A program made the translations under genes and the position numbers. Shown piece after piece: positions 29,328 to 39,822 of a DNA stretch of 58,146 nucleotides. The first letter of the stretch is position 1. Each line of letters opens with the position of its first letter. The notes under the pieces were generated by a model that saw only the letters and a program-made list of their open reading frames with translations, was not told the origin of the DNA and made no database searches. The stretch is taken from contig CAYSSM010000002.1 of assembly GCA_964433905.1 (NCBI GenBank), forward strand, positions 1 to 58,146, given 5' to 3'. The DNA comes from CAYSSM01 sp964433905 (lineage in GTDB: Bacteria > Patescibacteriota > UBA1384 > UBA12157 > JAENIV01).

Positions 29328-29429
29328 CTTGACCATATTCTTAAGAAATCAACATATCGTGAAAAAATCTTAAGGGACTATTTGACAAGCAAATAATTTG
29401 CTATAATAAAATTAAGAAAGGAGGGATAT

Positions 29430-29762
29430 ATGAATAATGCAAAGCTCGGTCGATGGGCTTTTATTATCGGTCTTATTATTGCTATCCTCTTAGGTTTTGT
29501 GACTTTCTCTTACGCCTCGCTATTGTTGGTAATTTTGGGGTTGATCGTCGGTTTTTTGAATGTTTCAGAGAAAGAAGCGACAAACTATTTGGTGGCGGTA
29601 ATTGCTTTGATCGTGGTGGGTATTGCCGGACTTCAGGCGCTATCGGTTTTGGGCTCACTGTATACTTGGGTCCAAACGGTCTTGACTAGTTTCATGACTT
29701 TTGTAGCGGCGTCAGCCGTAGTAGTGGCGATCAAGGTCTTGTTTGAAACCAGTAAAGAGTAG
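29430..29762 (+). CDS. Small multi-pass membrane protein
   Basis: This encodes 110 residues with three to four hydrophobic segments: WAFIIGLIIAILLGFV, LLLVILGLIVGFLNV, VAVIALIVVGIAGL and a final FMTFVAASAVVVAIKVLF. AAGGAGGG lies just before ATG 29430 and a TATAAT box near 29402. It has no known family. Similar short membrane proteins are common next to surface genes in Patescibacteria. Overall very hydrophobic, it may form an oligomer. Confidence 0.75.
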   Translation: MNNAKLGRWAFIIGLIIAILLGFVTFSYASLLLVILGLIVGFLNVSEKEATNYLVAVIALIVVGIAGLQALSVLGSLYTWVQTVLTSFMTFVAASAVVVAIKVLFETSKE

Positions 29763-29918
29763 ACAAAGGGTTTAGGAAGCAATTTTTTTAGTTTGTTTAT
29801 TGTATATTATATAGTACAATAAAATTAGAATACTTGATAAAATAATAATCAGGTGATTGTATAAATTACTATGTCTGATTATTGAATTGTCTTAGTTTTG
29901 GATGTTGGAGGGGAACAG

Positions 29919-32900
29919 ATGGGTGAAGATTCGCGGTCCTTGGACGCGCAATTATCTAAGATTCAAAAAAGCACTCGGACGCTTGTGCCGGCAGTTTTGC
30001 CGTTGCACGATATTTTGCGTCAAAAATATAGCTGGTACTATAAATGGAGTTTATTTCCGGCTTCAAAAATTATTCACTGGCTTATACTATTATTATATAT
30101 AGCCGGCGCCGGTTTTATTACTTTTAATTTATTTAATCAGCCCAAAACCATTTTGGCGGCAAGTTCAACCAAAGCAGCAGGTTTAGGGGAAAATGTAGCG
30201 GGAGCGTGGGACGATTGGTCTACCCCTACCAATATTTATACCAATAATAACGCTTATGCTGTTGTTTCTGATGTTAGCTCAATATTAAGCGACCAGCTAA
30301 AAGCCACAAACTTTGGGTTTGCGATTCCAGCCGGAGCGACTATCAATGGCGTACAGGTTAATATTTACCGTTTTGCCGACTCCAACGATCCAGATTTAGA
30401 TTCAACCCAAGATTCTACTGTCCAATTGGTTAAAGCTGGTTCGGCTACGGGTAATAACAAAGCTGACTTGGCGACATATTGGCCAACGGTAGAAACACTA
30501 AAATCTTACGGTGGCGCGGCAGATTTGTGGGGTGTGGCGCTAACAGCGGCTGATGTCAACGCTTCCAACTTCGGGGTTATCTTAGTAATCCAAAGCGCGA
30601 CCGATGCTAATACGCCGCAAACATCCAATGTGGATTATATTGAGATAGCGGTTACTTATACGGAGGCGACTACTCCGACTTATGATCAAAAACATTATAA
30701 ATTTTATCAAGACGATGCCGGACTCAATTTAGCAACTCAATTGGCGGCGGAAGATACGACATATTCCAATGCTTCAGTTAGCACAAATTATCGAGTTAGA
30801 ATTGAAACTGCCAATACGGGTACGGGTGCGGGGAATATTTCAAGAAGATTAGAATTCAAAGAGGATGCGGGCGCCTGGACGCAAATTACTACAAATTCTA
30901 ATAATGTCCGTCTTTCTTTAAGTTCTCAATTCGCAGACGCGGCGGCGACTACCCAAAGATTGACTGGAGTCGGGACATTCACGGCAGGCCAAGGAAAAGA
31001 GTCAGGCTCTGATACTTCATCAATATCGCTTACAAACGCATATAACACCGAGGACGAATATTCATTTGCTTTCCAGACAGGCGCAGCCAGCAAAACTTAT
31101 CAATTTAGAATTTCTAATGCCGGCGTAGCCTTGACTACTTACACGCAGACGCCGCAAATGGCGGTGGCGAGCGCGCCAACGGTTACCACATCGGCAGCCA
31201 CCGGAGTGACTGCGACCACAGCGACTGGTAACGGTGAGATTACCTCAACCGGCGGGCTTAACTCTACCGCCCGTGGCTTTAAAGTCTCTTCCGCCGGCGC
31301 GGGAACTTGCGATGATACCACTACTTTTTCAGAAGCAGGAAGCTACGGATTGGGAACTTTTACCACGCCGGCTATCACCGGGCTTACGGCTAGTACAGCA
31401 TATCGTTATCGCGCCTTTGCCACTAACCCGAATGGTACAAGTTATGGTTCTTGCCAGCAGTTTACGACTCTTGCAGCCGGTCCGACAGTAACGACTCAAG
31501 CGGTTTCTAGTGTAGCTTTGACTTCCGTGACAGGTAACGGTAATATTACCGACATTGGCGGAGCAAACGCTACAATTCGAGGTTTTAAATATTCTGCCGG
31601 CGCCAGCTGTACTGATATTACAACCGTTTCGGAAGCAGGCAGTTTTGGTGTAGGCGCTTATACTCTTTCAATTCCTTCGCTTACTGCTAATACGCAATAT
31701 TCATATCGTGCTTTCGCCACCAATCCTTCTGGCACAGGCTATGGCAGTTGTTCTACTTTTTATACTTTGGCAGATCAAGTGACGGGGGCTTCGGCTTCCG
31801 GTGATTGGATTAGTACTTCCGGTTATCATGAGGATATTGCTTGGACGCTAAATGGCGCCACTACTGTGCGAGTTGCCCGCGTTTCACCGGCGGCTGATGT
31901 TTACACAGGTTCAGGCACATCAACTATCGATTCTGCGCTTTCAGCCAATACTTTATATACTTATCGAATTTATTCAAGAAACGGTGACGCGCTTGAAAAC
32001 TCCAATTATGTCGAGGTTTCTGATACCACGCCGCTGGCGGCTCCGACAGGATTGGCTCATACAGCCAACACTGCTTCTTCAATTACTTTAGATTGGGATG
32101 ATACGGCCGGCGCCACCAGCTATAAAGTTTACTCGGCAACTCATTCTGACGGGGAAACGACTCAAACTACCGGCTGCGCCGATACGGCTTCGTCAACTTG
32201 TATCGCCACAGGTCTTTCAATCAATACTCAATACACTTTCCATGTTCATGCGGTCAATGCTAACGGCACAGGTGCGGGATCATCTGACATTATCCCTTAT
32301 ACTTCAGCCGAAACGCCACTTGCACCAACTTATCCAACAAAAACAGCAAATACTATTAATGTAACCATCGGTGCTAATGGTAATCCTGCCGCGACTGAAT
32401 TTGCCATAAGCTGTGATTTGGCTCAAACATTGTATCTTAATTATACCTCTAATGCTTGCGAGGCAATTGTCAATGATGCCGATCACTGGCGGACACGAAC
32501 GAATTGGGGCGGTGACGGAGGTTTTGCCGACACCGGTCTTTCCGCTGGCACTACCTATTACTATTCTGTTAAAGCAAGAAACGGCGATAGCGAAGAATTA
32601 GCTTTAGGCCCGCAGAGTTCAGAAACCACACTTTTTTCGGTGGATATTTCCGGTTCAACCGATGTTACAAGCGGAACGGTAAAAGTAGCCGTAAACGGCA
32701 CATTTGCAGGTACGGGATCAATTTCGGGCGCCGGTCCATACACATGGTCAATTAGCGGTGTAGCAATGGCTTCGGGTCAAAGCGTTATTGTTTGGATTGA
32801 TGGCGCCTCGGTTGCTAACGAATCAACAGCCATTACCAAATATGACGGTTCGGGCAATATCACGGATATGGTTTTAAATAAACATGTTCTTACAATCGGC

Positions 32901-35900
32901 AGCGCCGATAATCAAAGTTTAACTTTAGCTGATGTAGATGATTACACACACACCAATAACACCTCTGTTATGCATACCGTCGCTGCTAATGTTTTCAATA
33001 CTGATGGCGATGCTCAATATTCAGACGATACTTTAAGTATTCTTTCCGGCAGCACTTTAACCATTGGTGGCACTGAAACATTAACAACGGTTAATGTCAA
33101 TCTGGCTGGAACACTTACCTCTGGTGGAAATTCAACTTACAATATTGGCGCCAACTTGACTCCAGGAAGCTGGACTTCATCTGGCACTTTTAACGGCAGT
33201 TCGGCGACAATGACGGTTACCGGCACATTTACAACCACCGCTGGCACCTTTAACGCGCCTTCGGGAACGCTAACGGTTCAAGACACATTTACAGTTGCCA
33301 ATTCTACCTTTGTGGCAGGTAGCGGTACGGTAAAATTTTTGCCAAGACCTGGTTCGGTTGCTAATTACAGCTTTAATGTTACTACAAATAATAACGATTT
33401 TAATAACCTTGAATTTAATCGAGCTGATTCTGGCTCAGAGGTCAATACTGATCATAGGAATATTTCAATTGTTGATGATTTATTGACAGTCAACGGTTAT
33501 TTGAATGCCCAAAGTAATACCACCAAGACTTGTAACGATGGTGCTGAAATCTGTACTTTCGGTGTTGGAGGTTCTGCAGGTCTTTTATTAACAGTCTATG
33601 GCGATATTAATTTGCCAGCAACAGCTGGTAGTACTGGTAGTGTTACCGTGTCATGGGTTAGAGTTGGCGCGGTTGGCGGGCTTGATTTTTATGGCAACTT
33701 TATTGAAAATGACGCCGAAGCATCTTTTGGGGTAGAAGTTGTGACATTTAAAAGCACTACGGCCAATCAAACAATTACTCAAGGTGCCGGAAGCACCAGT
33801 GGTGTTTGGCATGTTAATAAGGCAGATCCTAACAATTTAGTTACTTTACAGACAAATTTTACTCTTACGGGTGGTGGTTGGAGCGCTATTGTTATTGATG
33901 ATGGTATCTTATATACCAATGGTTTTGCTCTTACTTTAGGTAACGAGTTTCATAATTTAGATACTTTAAGGGTCAACGGTAATGAAGTGTTGACATTAGG
34001 GACCCACCAGACCGATACCTCTTCTGGTACGGTTGACTATGCCGGTACCGGTACCTACGGTTCCCTTAACTATGGCAATACTTATTTTAATTTGCTGATT
34101 TCCGGCGCTTATACTTCCCTGACGGCTGCCGCCGCTACTGATGTTAACGGCACATTTACTCAAACCGCCGGCACTTTCGTGGCGCCGGCAACGACTTTGA
34201 ATGTGGCGGGTGATTTTGCTCATACAACTGGCACATTTACTCATAATAATGGCACGGTTATTTTGGACGGAGCTGGCGGTAGCACTCAGATAGTAACTGG
34301 CGCCACTACTTTTAAAAATCTTTCGATGACAGCGGCAACGGCTCGAACTATTAATTTTGCTTCCGGTGTAACCCAAACTGTCACCGGTGTTTGGACAGCC
34401 ACTGGGGTAGCAGGTCAATTATTAACTTTGGGCCGAAATGGCGGTGCGGGACTGGATCAATGGAGCATTAATCCTACTACTTGGACTGTAGACTATGTTG
34501 CTCCGGCCAATTCCAACAACTTGGCTGCCAGCGCGATTAATCCGACCAATTACACTGATGGCGGCAACGATACTAATTGGTTTTTGCTTCCGCCGAATGC
34601 GCCGACCGGAGTAACAATCGATACCGCTACTGCAAGCGGCTTTACCGCTCATTGGACCGATAATTCTTCCAATGAAACCGGCTTCAAAGTTTATGTTTCA
34701 ACAACCGCTAACGCTGATTGTTCATTAGCCACTTACCCGGGCGCACCCGATTACACTTCTGCTGCCGATGCTATATTACAAGCAGTTGTTGGTAAATCTG
34801 TTAATACCCAATATTGTGCTAAAGTTACCGCTACCAATGCTTATGGCGATTCCTCGGCTGCTTATTCTGCCGCGCCGCTTTATACTTTGGCCAATGCTCC
34901 GGCCGCTCCTACAGTGACGGTTAATTCATGGGACGCGGCTAATGGCAATTCAATTACTGTTACCGTTAACGCCAATTCCAATCCTTCTGCGACCGAATTC
35001 GCCATCTCTTGCGATAACACGCCGACTAATTGGTTGCAAGGGGACGGTACCTGCGCGGCTGGTCTAATTTGGAAAACTAAAACTAATTGGGAGACTGGCA
35101 CAGTAAATTATCTTAAAAATTTGCCAGCTGATACAGAATATACTATTTTATCAAGGGCTCGAAACGGCGATAATGTTTCAACTGCTAATTCAACTTCGAC
35201 TGGTCCAAATCGATCTGCTCCAGCCCAGCCGACAGGACTTGGACATACTGCCAATACGACAACGACTATTACTTGGGATTGGGCGGACAATGCGGTAGCG
35301 CCTGACGGATATCAGCTTCTAAATGGAACAGAAGCTCTTGTCGAGACGGCTGTTGGCGCTTCAACCGTAGTTCAAGATCAATCAGATGCTATCGGCACGC
35401 CTCTTACAGTAAACACACAATATACGGTTAAAACCCGTGGCTACCGCGGCGCTATCACCGGTCAACCGACGGCGACATCTTCAGCCTACACTTCCATCGA
35501 AGCGCCGACAAATATCGATTTTGATACGGTAAGTGAAACTTCTTTAGCAATGTCTTCGAATACGACTTTATCCAATCTTTCCTCCGGTAGTTCCCATGTT
35601 GACTTTACATACATAAATTCGCCAACGGGTGGAACCGGAGGAACGAGTTCCGGCAGTCTAACTTCCGATTCTTACACGGACAATATTTTACAGCCCAATA
35701 ATCAATACTGTTATCAAACACAAGCTTTTAATGGCGATAACGAGCAGAGTTCTGCTGCGGTGCCGGTCGGCAATGCCTGTAAATACACTTTGGCAAATGC
35801 GACGGGAACACCAGTTTTGACTGCTCTTAGTTGGGATGTTGCTAACGGCAATGCCGTTTCGGTTGGAATAGCCGCTAATTCTAATCCGGCGGCAACAGAA

Positions 35901-38900
35901 TTTGCCATTGCTTGTAACACCGGCGCAACTTCATGGCTCAACGCCTCCGATGGCACTTGTGGAGCGATCGCTGACGATGCCAATCACTGGAAAACCGAAA
36001 GCGCATGGGAGACGGGAACGGTTAATTATCTTAAAAATTTAGCTGCCGATACTAATATTACCTTGATTACCAGGGCCAGAAACGGCGAGGAAACTAATAC
36101 GGCTAATTCTGGCGATTCCAATACGGTGATGACCGCTCCGGCTCAACCGGCAGCCCTTGGGCATACCGCCAACACAACCACGACCATCACTTGGGATTGG
36201 AATGACAATGCGGTTGCTCCTGACGGATATCAGCTTCTAAATGGAACAGATGCGCTTGTTGAAACGGCTGTTGGCGCTTCAACTGTGGTTCAAGACCAAT
36301 CTGACGCTATCGGCACGCCATTAACTGTAAATACTCAATATACGGTTAAAACCCGTGGTTACCGCGGCGCTATCACCGGCCAGCCGACGGCAACTTCTTC
36401 AGCCTATACTTCGATTGAAGACATTTCCGGGGTTAATTGGGGAACATTTACCACCACAACCCTTTCGGCGCAACCGGCTAACACGCCGTCAAATTTAATA
36501 GCTGGCACTTCTGGAATTCAATATTGTAATACGACCACGGCGGCTTGTTCTGCTTGGCAGCAAACAACTGATGCTTGGACATCAACTCCGTTAGCGGTAA
36601 ATACTCAATATACCTTTACGATTCAGTCTCGTAATGGTGACGGCGAGACTACCACCGCCGCTACCGACCAAAAATACACCCGAGCCAATGCGCCGATTAC
36701 CGCTTCTCATTCGGGAAACACGACAGGCAGCATATCTTGGACTTGGGGCAAAAACAGCAATCCGGCTTGGACGGAATTTTACGCGTCCGATACTTCCGGC
36801 AATAATTCCGATTGGGTAGCTGACGCCGCCACATGGAGCGCGGGCGCCGGTAAAACTGCTAATACCCAATACACAGTTACTATCAAAGCTCGAAACGGCA
36901 ACGGCATTGAAACCGATGTCGCCGACAATCCTTCAACTTCGGCTTACACTTCCATTGAGTCGCCGGCAACTTTAACTTCGGGTACGATTACCGCCAATTC
37001 AATTCAAGTTAATATTTCCGAAAGCTTTACTAATTTAGCTGTTGGTACTTCCGGTATTCAGTTTGATGAAACCACGGCCAATCCCGGCGCTGGAGGGGAA
37101 GCTGGTTTTACCACTTGGATTCAGCTTGCAACTGTTACCGACACCGGGCTTTCTGCCGGCACAACTTATACATATCGGGCTTACGCTCGCAATGCCGACG
37201 GCGATCCAACTGATTATTCGCTCGGATTTAGTTTTGCCACTTCCAGCGGCATTGAGAATCTTCTTTTTGCCATGCCCGGTCAAACTTTTTTAAGCGGTAC
37301 GGGAATAAGCGGTTCTACTTCCAACCAAGAAGCGGGCGAACCGTTTAGCGCGAATGTTTATGCGACAGATGAAAATTCCGTATTATTAAATACAAATACT
37401 GATACTGTTACTTTGGCTTTAAATAGTTCAACAGCTTCGACCAGCATTCCTAGTCCGTCATCAATGGTAGGCGGCAATACTACCTTTAGCAACATAATTA
37501 TCTATACGGCGGGAACCTATGTTCTAAACGGCACTGGCAGTTCCGGTTCGTCATCGCCGTTTATTGTCAGTCCTACTACTTGTTCGGCAAGCGTCTCAAC
37601 GGCAACGGCTTCGCCGACATCATTGGAAATAAATAACACTTCGACGGTTACTATTTCTTTGAAAGATGCTTATAGTAATGTTCTTTCCGGCCATACGGTG
37701 GCGGTTTCATCCGATCAAGCCGGCGACATTATCACTTATAGTGCGGCAACTACCAACTCTTCAGGGCAGATTCTGGCTTATGTTACTTCCGCTTCACCTC
37801 ACACTTCAAACTTAACCGTCATTGATACCACCGATACCATTACTTTAGACGATCATCCGCAAATTACTTTCACTATTCCGACAATTGCCAATCCGACTGA
37901 TTTTGCCGTTTCCGCCGGCAACGCTCAAGTGGCGCTTTCGTGGACTAATCCGACAACTGTCACATTCGACCATATTAATATTTATCGTTCAACTATCTCG
38001 GGAGTCTTAGGCGATTTAATTTCCAGTACCAGCGCCACTTCTCATCTTGATAGCGGTCTTACCAACGGGGTAACATATTTTTATACTCTAAAAGCGGTTG
38101 ACAGTTTCAGTAATCTTTCCTCGGGCACAGTCCAGCTGTCGGCTACGCCGACCGAACCAAATCCCGATGACGACCAGCCGCCAACCGCGCCGACGAACCT
38201 CCGGGCAACCAATGTCACCACCGATTCTTTGAGATTGATTTGGGATGCTTCAACTGACGATAACGGTGTTGCCGGTTACAGAATTTATAATGCCGATACC
38301 CTAATCAATATCGGTACAACTACCAATACTTTCTTTAATCTTGCCGGGCTTTCGGTCAATACAACCTATCGTTTCTATGTCGTTGCCTACGATGGAGCCG
38401 CCAATGTCTCGGCGCCGTCGAACATTTTAAGCATTAAAACTTTAGCGACTGGTCGTCCCGGCGACGAGCCTCAAGAAACAATTACTTATTTGGTAATGGG
38501 CGGGGTGCCTAAAGAAATTGATGCCGGCGATCGTTTGCCTAACAATGTGACGGTAACGGCGGCGGACGCTGGCGGAAATATTGTAGCAAATTATAATAAA
38601 GCGGTTCACTTTACCTCAACCGACAAGTCGGCAAAACTGCCCAATCCCGCAAGCGATCCTTATACTTTTACTGCTGCTGACGCCGGCGTCCATCAATTTT
38701 CGGGCAAAGATTTTGTCTTATATACAGCGGGAAGACAGACCATTACCGCCTCTGATTATTCTGTTCAGGCAACACAGGAGGTTTTAGTTAAATCATCCAG
38801 CAGTATTCCGGAGGTCTTCCAAAAAGCTTCTAACAGAGTTCAAGAAATAATCAAACCGAAAAATATGTCGCGCATTAACACCGGCTTTTTACTGACCACA

Positions 38901-39785
38901 GCGGCCCTATTATTAATTCCTTTACTAATCAATACCGCCTTGTCTTTTGGCGCAATCCTGCCGCAACTTTTGTATTGGTTTTTACAGCTGTTGCAATTAT
39001 TAGGCCTTAAAAAGAAACGCAAACCTTGGGGAGTGGTTTTTAATTCACAAACCGGTCAGCCGATCCCTTATGTTATGGTTCGGATTTTAGAAAAGAAATA
39101 TAATCGTGTTGTTGAACGCTCCGTTACCGATAATCAGGGTCGTTACGGTTTCTTAGTTAAGCCGGGCGAATATTATATTACTTGCTCAAAACGCGGTTAT
39201 AAATTTCCTTCAGCTCAAAAAACTTCGACTTTTTATGAAAAAATATATTTTGGTGGCGAAATAAAAATTGCCGACGAAAAACAATCGGTTGCCTTTAATA
39301 TTCCTCTTGATCCGCTAATAAAAGCCAGTTTGGGATGGAGTATTTGGATTAAAATTATTCGTCTAAATCGCATTTTACAAAAACTTCGATTATCAATTTT
39401 AGTGGCCGGTATTATCCTGTCAATTGTGATGATGATCGTGGCTTATGAGTTAATTTATCTCTTGTCGCTTATTTTCTACATCCTCATTGGTATTCTAGAA
39501 ATTTATCGAAGCCATAAAGCAAAGCCGTATGGGGTTGTCACTGATAATTATAATCATCCTATTGATCTGGCTGTTATCAGAGTTTATCAGAAAAAAACCA
39601 ATCGTTTAACAGAAACCGATGTGACGGATCGGGATGGCCGTTTCCGATTCTTAGTTGCTCCGGGTGTATATTACATTACTGCCGTTAAGCCGGGATATGT
39701 TGATTTCAAATCCCACATTATGTATCTTGAAAAAGAAAAGACCATGGTTTCTACAAATATTAAATTAAAGAAAATAGAAAAATAA
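29919..39785 (+). CDS. Giant fibronectin type III surface protein
   Basis: This encodes 3288 residues from ATG 29919, set by GGAGGGG six bases upstream. An N-terminal cytoplasmic stub and membrane segment (IIHWLILLLYIAGAGFITF) precede many Fn3-like domains (repeated LPADTEY/NTQYT and GLSAGTTYTYRA motifs) and a Thr/Gly-rich beta-helix-like stretch (~1010-1500). Near the C-terminus are two membrane regions (LLTTAALLLIPLLINTALSF; LSILVAGIILSIVMMIVAYE), each followed by a carboxypeptidase-regulatory-like domain (SVTDNQGRYGFLVKPGEYYI; DVTDRDGRFRFLVAPGVYYI). Probably a cell-surface adhesin or stalk for host contact. A ~290-base segment is nearly duplicated inside it. Confidence 0.9.
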   Translation: MGEDSRSLDAQLSKIQKSTRTLVPAVLPLHDILRQKYSWYYKWSLFPASKIIHWLILLLYIAGAGFITFNLFNQPKTILAASSTKAAGLGENVAGAWDDWSTPTNIYTNNNAYAVVSDVSSILSDQLKATNFGFAIPAGATINGVQVNIYRFADSNDPDLDSTQDSTVQLVKAGSATGNNKADLATYWPTVETLKSYGGAADLWGVALTAADVNASNFGVILVIQSATDANTPQTSNVDYIEIAVTYTEATTPTYDQKHYKFYQDDAGLNLATQLAAEDTTYSNASVSTNYRVRIETANTGTGAGNISRRLEFKEDAGAWTQITTNSNNVRLSLSSQFADAAATTQRLTGVGTFTAGQGKESGSDTSSISLTNAYNTEDEYSFAFQTGAASKTYQFRISNAGVALTTYTQTPQMAVASAPTVTTSAATGVTATTATGNGEITSTGGLNSTARGFKVSSAGAGTCDDTTTFSEAGSYGLGTFTTPAITGLTASTAYRYRAFATNPNGTSYGSCQQFTTLAAGPTVTTQAVSSVALTSVTGNGNITDIGGANATIRGFKYSAGASCTDITTVSEAGSFGVGAYTLSIPSLTANTQYSYRAFATNPSGTGYGSCSTFYTLADQVTGASASGDWISTSGYHEDIAWTLNGATTVRVARVSPAADVYTGSGTSTIDSALSANTLYTYRIYSRNGDALENSNYVEVSDTTPLAAPTGLAHTANTASSITLDWDDTAGATSYKVYSATHSDGETTQTTGCADTASSTCIATGLSINTQYTFHVHAVNANGTGAGSSDIIPYTSAETPLAPTYPTKTANTINVTIGANGNPAATEFAISCDLAQTLYLNYTSNACEAIVNDADHWRTRTNWGGDGGFADTGLSAGTTYYYSVKARNGDSEELALGPQSSETTLFSVDISGSTDVTSGTVKVAVNGTFAGTGSISGAGPYTWSISGVAMASGQSVIVWIDGASVANESTAITKYDGSGNITDMVLNKHVLTIGSADNQSLTLADVDDYTHTNNTSVMHTVAANVFNTDGDAQYSDDTLSILSGSTLTIGGTETLTTVNVNLAGTLTSGGNSTYNIGANLTPGSWTSSGTFNGSSATMTVTGTFTTTAGTFNAPSGTLTVQDTFTVANSTFVAGSGTVKFLPRPGSVANYSFNVTTNNNDFNNLEFNRADSGSEVNTDHRNISIVDDLLTVNGYLNAQSNTTKTCNDGAEICTFGVGGSAGLLLTVYGDINLPATAGSTGSVTVSWVRVGAVGGLDFYGNFIENDAEASFGVEVVTFKSTTANQTITQGAGSTSGVWHVNKADPNNLVTLQTNFTLTGGGWSAIVIDDGILYTNGFALTLGNEFHNLDTLRVNGNEVLTLGTHQTDTSSGTVDYAGTGTYGSLNYGNTYFNLLISGAYTSLTAAAATDVNGTFTQTAGTFVAPATTLNVAGDFAHTTGTFTHNNGTVILDGAGGSTQIVTGATTFKNLSMTAATARTINFASGVTQTVTGVWTATGVAGQLLTLGRNGGAGLDQWSINPTTWTVDYVAPANSNNLAASAINPTNYTDGGNDTNWFLLPPNAPTGVTIDTATASGFTAHWTDNSSNETGFKVYVSTTANADCSLATYPGAPDYTSAADAILQAVVGKSVNTQYCAKVTATNAYGDSSAAYSAAPLYTLANAPAAPTVTVNSWDAANGNSITVTVNANSNPSATEFAISCDNTPTNWLQGDGTCAAGLIWKTKTNWETGTVNYLKNLPADTEYTILSRARNGDNVSTANSTSTGPNRSAPAQPTGLGHTANTTTTITWDWADNAVAPDGYQLLNGTEALVETAVGASTVVQDQSDAIGTPLTVNTQYTVKTRGYRGAITGQPTATSSAYTSIEAPTNIDFDTVSETSLAMSSNTTLSNLSSGSSHVDFTYINSPTGGTGGTSSGSLTSDSYTDNILQPNNQYCYQTQAFNGDNEQSSAAVPVGNACKYTLANATGTPVLTALSWDVANGNAVSVGIAANSNPAATEFAIACNTGATSWLNASDGTCGAIADDANHWKTESAWETGTVNYLKNLAADTNITLITRARNGEETNTANSGDSNTVMTAPAQPAALGHTANTTTTITWDWNDNAVAPDGYQLLNGTDALVETAVGASTVVQDQSDAIGTPLTVNTQYTVKTRGYRGAITGQPTATSSAYTSIEDISGVNWGTFTTTTLSAQPANTPSNLIAGTSGIQYCNTTTAACSAWQQTTDAWTSTPLAVNTQYTFTIQSRNGDGETTTAATDQKYTRANAPITASHSGNTTGSISWTWGKNSNPAWTEFYASDTSGNNSDWVADAATWSAGAGKTANTQYTVTIKARNGNGIETDVADNPSTSAYTSIESPATLTSGTITANSIQVNISESFTNLAVGTSGIQFDETTANPGAGGEAGFTTWIQLATVTDTGLSAGTTYTYRAYARNADGDPTDYSLGFSFATSSGIENLLFAMPGQTFLSGTGISGSTSNQEAGEPFSANVYATDENSVLLNTNTDTVTLALNSSTASTSIPSPSSMVGGNTTFSNIIIYTAGTYVLNGTGSSGSSSPFIVSPTTCSASVSTATASPTSLEINNTSTVTISLKDAYSNVLSGHTVAVSSDQAGDIITYSAATTNSSGQILAYVTSASPHTSNLTVIDTTDTITLDDHPQITFTIPTIANPTDFAVSAGNAQVALSWTNPTTVTFDHINIYRSTISGVLGDLISSTSATSHLDSGLTNGVTYFYTLKAVDSFSNLSSGTVQLSATPTEPNPDDDQPPTAPTNLRATNVTTDSLRLIWDASTDDNGVAGYRIYNADTLINIGTTTNTFFNLAGLSVNTTYRFYVVAYDGAANVSAPSNILSIKTLATGRPGDEPQETITYLVMGGVPKEIDAGDRLPNNVTVTAADAGGNIVANYNKAVHFTSTDKSAKLPNPASDPYTFTAADAGVHQFSGKDFVLYTAGRQTITASDYSVQATQEVLVKSSSSIPEVFQKASNRVQEIIKPKNMSRINTGFLLTTAALLLIPLLINTALSFGAILPQLLYWFLQLLQLLGLKKKRKPWGVVFNSQTGQPIPYVMVRILEKKYNRVVERSVTDNQGRYGFLVKPGEYYITCSKRGYKFPSAQKTSTFYEKIYFGGEIKIADEKQSVAFNIPLDPLIKASLGWSIWIKIIRLNRILQKLRLSILVAGIILSIVMMIVAYELIYLLSLIFYILIGILEIYRSHKAKPYGVVTDNYNHPIDLAVIRVYQKKTNRLTETDVTDRDGRFRFLVAPGVYYITAVKPGYVDFKSHIMYLEKEKTMVSTNIKLKKIEK
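35217..35506 (+). repeat. Internal duplication in the Fn3 protein, copy 1
   Basis: This segment encodes ~96 residues nearly identical to those from 36133-36421 (AVAPDGYQLLNGT...; almost only Glu to Asp differs in the shared core), while synonymous sites differ at many places. One Fn3 unit was copied, then kept by selection. Confidence 0.85.
36133..36421 (+). repeat. Internal duplication in the Fn3 protein, copy 2
   Basis: Partner of 35217-35506, about 916 bases downstream in the same frame. Long identical DNA runs, such as GACGGATATCAGCTTCTAAA, remain. Confidence 0.85.
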
Positions 39786-39822
39786 TTTGACAATTATGAT
39801 ATAATAAATTCAGGAGGGCTAA

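Noticed and set aside
33996..34418. Long minus-strand frames antisense to the Fn3 gene (this and several others)
   Set aside because: They follow from Thr/Gly/Ala-rich repetitive codons on the coding strand; no ribosome binding sites or recognisable domains.
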